The translations under genes and the position numbers were made by a program. This document shows positions 59,707-64,000 of a DNA stretch of 64,000 bases, one piece after another; the stretch's first letter is position 1; each line of letters begins with the position of its first letter. The notes beneath the pieces were generated by a model. The model searched no databases. It had not been told where the DNA came from and saw only the letters and a list, made by a program, of their open reading frames with translations. Source of the DNA: Anaeramoeba flamelloides (lineage: Eukaryota; Metamonada; Anaeramoebidae); contig JANTQA010000033.1 in the NCBI GenBank assembly GCA_027625915.1, positions 8,060,001 through 8,124,000 of the forward strand, in the 5' to 3' direction.

Positions 59707-61417
59707 TTTAATTTATTTTTTTTTAAAAATATTGACCCAAAGAGATTTTCAAGTATATGTTCAAAATTTCAAAAAATTCAAATTTATAAAGGCAATTTTA
59801 AAAAAATTTTTGAATGACTTGTGTGAATTACGCTTATTTAAGGTTTTGAAAGGATATTAGAAGGGGGAAAAGTAATTTCCAAAATTGAAATCATTTTTTG
59901 GCATTTTTTATTAATTTTTTTTTAGTTTCAATTGTTCATTGACTCCTAATTACTTTACTTTTTTTTTTTTTATTGTAAGATCTCTAACCACTAAATACAA
60001 AAAATATCTTTCTAATGTTTTTAAAATACAGAAAATGATTTTAGAAAAATTAATTTTTTTTGATATTGGTTTTTCTTAATATTGGAATTTAAGAACAAAA
60101 ATAATATTATTGTTGTTTTAATTGAGGTATAAGAATAAACTTTTTCAATTTTTTAGAAAATATATAGAAATAGGTTCTATTTTCTTCATATTTATATACA
60201 TTCCTTTCTAATGAATGGTATTCTAATTATCTCTTATTTATTCTTTTAAAAAAATTATAAAAATCAAATGGTGTTTGGTTTTTTTAGACACTATGAATGA
60301 AAATAAAGCATTATAAGTTTAATTTGTTTTTAACAAAACGTACTTTATTTTCTTTAAATATTTTATTAAACCATTTTTTATAAAATTTATTTTTAAATTG
60401 GGTAAATTTGGGGAGAGATATTATCTAATTAACAAATAATTTACCTTAATTTAATATAAATTTTTCATAATCAAAAAGCTTTCTTGGAATAAAAAAAAAC
60501 CAATTATTTTAAATTGAGTGATTTTATTTTAGAGAAATTAACTTCCCTTTTTTATGTGAAGTAAAAAAAAAAAAAAAATAAATTCCAGATATTCTAAACC
60601 TCGGAATAACAATATATTTTTTATTAAATTAAAAAAATCAAACTTTTCAAATCATTAATCCATTGAAATAAAAACAGGTTTTAACAGAACTAAATAACTT
60701 TTAAATAGAAAATTATACCCTTAAGTCTGTAAATTATTATCATATTTACAATAAAACTAAAAAAATAATTCCCATTTTAAAATTTAATACCAAATTTGAA
60801 TTTATATTTTCATCCCTTTTCTTTATTATTTTTTTAGATTTGTGCATTTTTTAATTTCTACTTATACCAAAGGGTTTAAATAAATTAGTTTAAAAGGTTT
60901 AAACATCATACCAATTTGAAAGGTTTAAGATTACTCAATAAATTTTATTTTTATCTCTAAAACGGAAAATATAAAAATTTAATATGTACCTATATTTTCA
61001 ATTAATCAAAAAAAAAAAAAAAAAAGAACTTCAGATAGTTTGAAATTTTAGCATTTTCTATTTCATAGTAACTGTAAAAATATTAATAAGGTTTATTTTT
61101 CAAAAAAGAGTGATATCAAGAAAAAAAATTATGATAATTTTTTTATTGTTAAAAAAAAAAATTAATTATTAAAAAAAAAAAGTTATATTCAATATTAGTA
61201 TATTAAGAATTAAATAAAAATAAAGAATTATAATACAAAAATTGGTAACACAATTTTTTCAATTGCAAAAATTATTTTGATTTATATTAATTAATAACAA
61301 AATCAAAGATTAAGTACAGTTTTTTTTTTTTTTTTTTTAATCGAAAGTATAATTGGAATATAATAACAATGTAAAAAAGATTTTTTAAGAAAAAAAAAAA
61401 ATAAAAAAAATAAAGAA

Positions 61418-61871
61418 TTATAATTTTGAGTCACTATCAATTTCAGGTGGATATTTTTCCTTTTCGGATTCAGCACAGCAAATCAATTCTTTAACCTTTT
61501 TTCGAGAATATGAACTAAATATTACAAAAACAAAACAATCAAATAATCCCTGCATTGGATTAGTTAATGATTGTAATATATTAAGAGTGTTGATTTGTTT
61601 TGGATTTTCCCAAAATATTTCACGAGTTCTCCGAATTGAAGCAATTAACCATGTGAAAATTAAAGATAAGGGGATTGTAGACATCCTAAATTGAACTTTC
61701 AAATTTTCCGTTTTTCGAGATTTATCACCAATATCAACTAATCCATCAAGTTCTTTATATATTTCTCGGATTTTTTTCACAATTAATAAATATAATATAA
61801 AAGAAATAATTGTGCAAATCCATATTGAAATATAAAACGTTCCTAGCATTTCTTGTCCTTTTATAAAACAC
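61418..61871 (-). CDS. cAMP-receptor-like GPCR, last exon (TM5 to C-terminus)
   Basis: Minus-strand frame from a 3' splice site (AATTTAATAG, AG at 61873-61872) to a stop at 61418; 150 residues. It starts CFIKGQEMLGTFYISIWICT, matching the second outer loop Cys and TM5 of slime-mould cAMP-receptor-type GPCRs. An inner loop with KKIREIYKEL follows, then TM6 (IPLSLIFTWLIASIRRTREIF) split here for length as IPLSLIFTWLIAS and IRRTREIF, and TM7 (NPMQGLFDCFVFVIFSS), which parallels the family's PlQGf-N-iVY signature. A short Lys/Glu-rich tail follows. TM1-TM4 should lie upstream (61.9 kb and beyond), but I could not identify those exons; a long intron, as in the CBL-like gene, or a decayed gene are both possible. 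An internal ATG at 61849 is in frame but would start inside the receptor fold. Confidence 0.76.
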
Positions 61872-64000
61872 CTATTAAATTACAATAATATAGAAAATGA
61901 TGAAATTCATTAAAAATAAAAGAATGTTAGAATGTAATTTAGATAAACAAAACTTTAATAAAAAGATATTTTTTTATCTGGAAAGGAAAGAAAGAAAAAC
62001 AAATTAAGGGTTATACAAAACTTTCAAGCTTAATTATTGAGATTTATATAATGAAAATTATTATTGAACCATTTAATTAATGATATGTATGTAATGTAAT
62101 ATTTTCAACAGTGATCTTTTTTTTTGCAAAAGCATTTTTAATGTGATCAAAAATACTTATGAAATAAGTAACATAGTTTTAAAATTCAAGTTTATGATCT
62201 AGAAATCTCTTAGATTTTCTTTTAGTTTATCTATATTTTACTAAACTTAATATTTTTTGGTTTTCTTTTTTCTTTTAATCTTTTAAAATAACATTGTTAA
62301 AAATCAAAAAACAAGATGAGATATTTTCCCAAAAATGTAAATTTTTAGTAAAATAGTAAATTTCCATTCCCCAGTAAACTAATTTTATATTATTTTCAAT
62401 AAATGCCTCTTTGGTTTTTAACAATTAAATAATGTAATACATTATATTTTTTAAATTGGAACTAATAGTAAAGTGCATTTTCTAATAAAATTTCTTAATA
62501 CACTTTATCAAATTAAAGAAAAATATATTGTGTTTCCGTATTATCTTTTCTGTTTAACTCTTGTTGTTTATACAATTAAAAAGTAAAAAAGTCTATATTT
62601 ATTATTATTCCAGCTATATAAATTGTTGAATATTACATTATAAATGAATATTCAAGATTGTTAAAAGTAGAATTGATATTATAAATAATAATTCTTTTTT
62701 TAAAAATTTTCAAATGTTTCAATAAACAATTGACTTTGTACAATTTACTGATAATAATTTTTTGATTGAAAACTTTATTATTTTTATATTGAACAGAAAT
62801 CCCCCCTTCGTAAAAAGTATCAATTAATTGATTTGAAAATAAAGTGAGATACAAAAAAAAAATTGATCGAATTTTTTTTGAAAATTTAAAAAATAATTCA
62901 TACTCATAAAAACATCAAAATTACCTGTATTATTTGAATTCTTCTTGAATTCAAACATGGATTAAAATCTTTTAAAAAGTATGAAATCTAATATAAAGTT
63001 ACATAATACGAATTACACCAAGACCCTTACAGTGTATTTTCTGAAAAATCAATTAATTTATTGATGATTGAAAATAGATGAAAAAATTAGTAAAAAGTCC
63101 ATTTAAAGGCAAATTTCAAATCTTACCAATTACTACTTTCAGAAACCACTCTAATTGATTAATTAAAATTATTTTATGAGTTCAAGATAAAAACTCAATC
63201 CTTTTATATCAAGAAAATTATGAAAATATTCTAAATATTTTGAATTTTGCATTTTTTCATTATAGAAGTTTAATAGAATCCGAATAATCATTTTTTTAAA
63301 AAATGAAATTTTTTATCAAGATTAGCAATTAAATGATCAAATGTACAAATTCAGAGTTATATAATTCTAATTAATAAACCAAAAATTACTCTTTTTTATA
63401 ATAACATGTAAAAGGGAAATGATGAAACAATATGAAAATTATTCATTTTCAGTTAAGATTTAGAATTAAAATAATGTATTTTAATTTTTTAACATTTTAT
63501 TTTAATGTTCTGCATGGAATTGATATTAAGAAACTTTAAATCAGATTCCATACTTGTTACACAATTTTGATTCCAATTTGAATTTTTCTTGTTTTCAAAA
63601 AAATACAAAATTTTGATCTTTTTATGAGTTACAATTAAATTTTGAAATTTCAAAAAAAACAAAAAATACTGTTTTTATAAAGTGTCTCACTAATTTTTCC
63701 AATTTTTTTTTAAATTATTAGATTTTTTTTAAAAATTCATAGGACTTTTTTTACAACTTTTTTGAATTTTTCTATTTTATAAAAAGTGAAAACCTTTTCA
63801 GTATTAAAACTGTTTTGAAAGTTTTCTTTTTTAATAAAGTGGTAGATCAACAGTTAAAAGTTGTGGAGGGGTTCGGGTCTGAAGGGAAGCCCTTTTTTGA
63901 AAAGTACACCCATTATTACAACAGATAATTTTCAAAAAGGTTTAATTCTGGCAATCACTAGTATGAAAAAATAAAATTTCAAAAAAAAAAGTTAGATAAA
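61872..64000. other. Region upstream of the GPCR exon; earlier exons not identified
   Basis: Expected to hold an intron and earlier exons of the receptor, but no TM-like segment stands out on the minus strand. At 63743-63946 the plus strand has about 67 open codons ending VEGFGSEGKPFFEKVHPLLQ... with a small GC-rich patch (63861-63893), unlike its surroundings. I do not recognise it; it could be a terminal exon or a mobile-element fragment. Confidence 0.45.

Larger units (their letters stand above)
55480..61417. other. Intergenic region, 5.9 kb, convergent gene ends
   Basis: Holds a complete C element (55757-56727), two adjacent A elements (57751-57952, 58044-58235) and a 184-bp tandem duplication (59378-59706). 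The remainder, especially 56.9-57.7 and 59.8-61.4 kb, is A/T sequence in which I see no gene, RNA or clear repeat. Confidence 0.7.

Noticed and set aside
1-64000. CRISPR array, bacterial operons, rRNA genes, telomere repeats, retrovirus-like or Polinton-like elements
   Set aside because: Both strands were read for spaced identical repeats, conserved rRNA words, telomeric repeats and reverse transcriptase, integrase or capsid motifs; none was recognised.

Overview
The window is very AT-rich eukaryotic nuclear DNA (intergenic GC roughly 20%, long A and T runs) with few genes, small GT-AG introns, and families typical of a crawling or phagocytic protist: B-box protein, CDC20, choline-transporter-like protein, CBL/calcineurin-B-type calcium sensor, Rab5-like and Rac-like GTPases, and a cAMP-receptor-like GPCR. 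This fits an amoeboid protist such as an amoebozoan or Anaeramoeba. That assignment is inference from gene content and composition; no rRNA or mitochondrial marker is present. No bacterial-style operon, CRISPR array, tRNA or rRNA was found.

Layout: 1-456 (minus) B-box zinc-finger protein cut by the window edge; 6483-10131 (minus) large secreted/type I membrane protein with an FN3-like region, a degenerate phosphodiesterase-like (GDPD) region and a long acidic stalk; 17457-19376 (plus) intronless, GC-rich CDC20; 26077-29843 (plus) four-exon choline-transporter-like protein; 33400-39369 (plus) five-exon CBL-like EF-hand protein with a 4.9 kb intron; 42839-43393 (minus) unknown basic/acidic protein; 49576-50563 (plus) three-exon Rab; 54889-55479 (plus) intronless Rac; 61418-61871 (minus) last exon of a cAMP-receptor-like GPCR. 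Several genes belong to membrane traffic, actin and signalling, but nothing shows that they form one system.

The long gaps (3.5 to 7.3 kb) are largely a graveyard of non-autonomous DNA transposons. By eye I could separate families A (195 bp near-perfect palindrome, TA target), B (765 bp, TTAA ends), C (480-970 bp, TA target), D (165 bp, TA target), E (1.2 kb, TTAA ends), F (600 bp, inserted in an E copy), G (clusters of short palindromes), H and I (dispersed segments; I is also the core of a C element). One decayed Tc1/mariner transposase lies at 13.1-13.6 kb. The most unusual observations are the internal direct repeats in family A, the two TTAA families with related termini, the plant-CBL-like first EF hand, a splice junction in that gene that is one base off, and introns ending in A-rich rather than pyrimidine-rich tracts.
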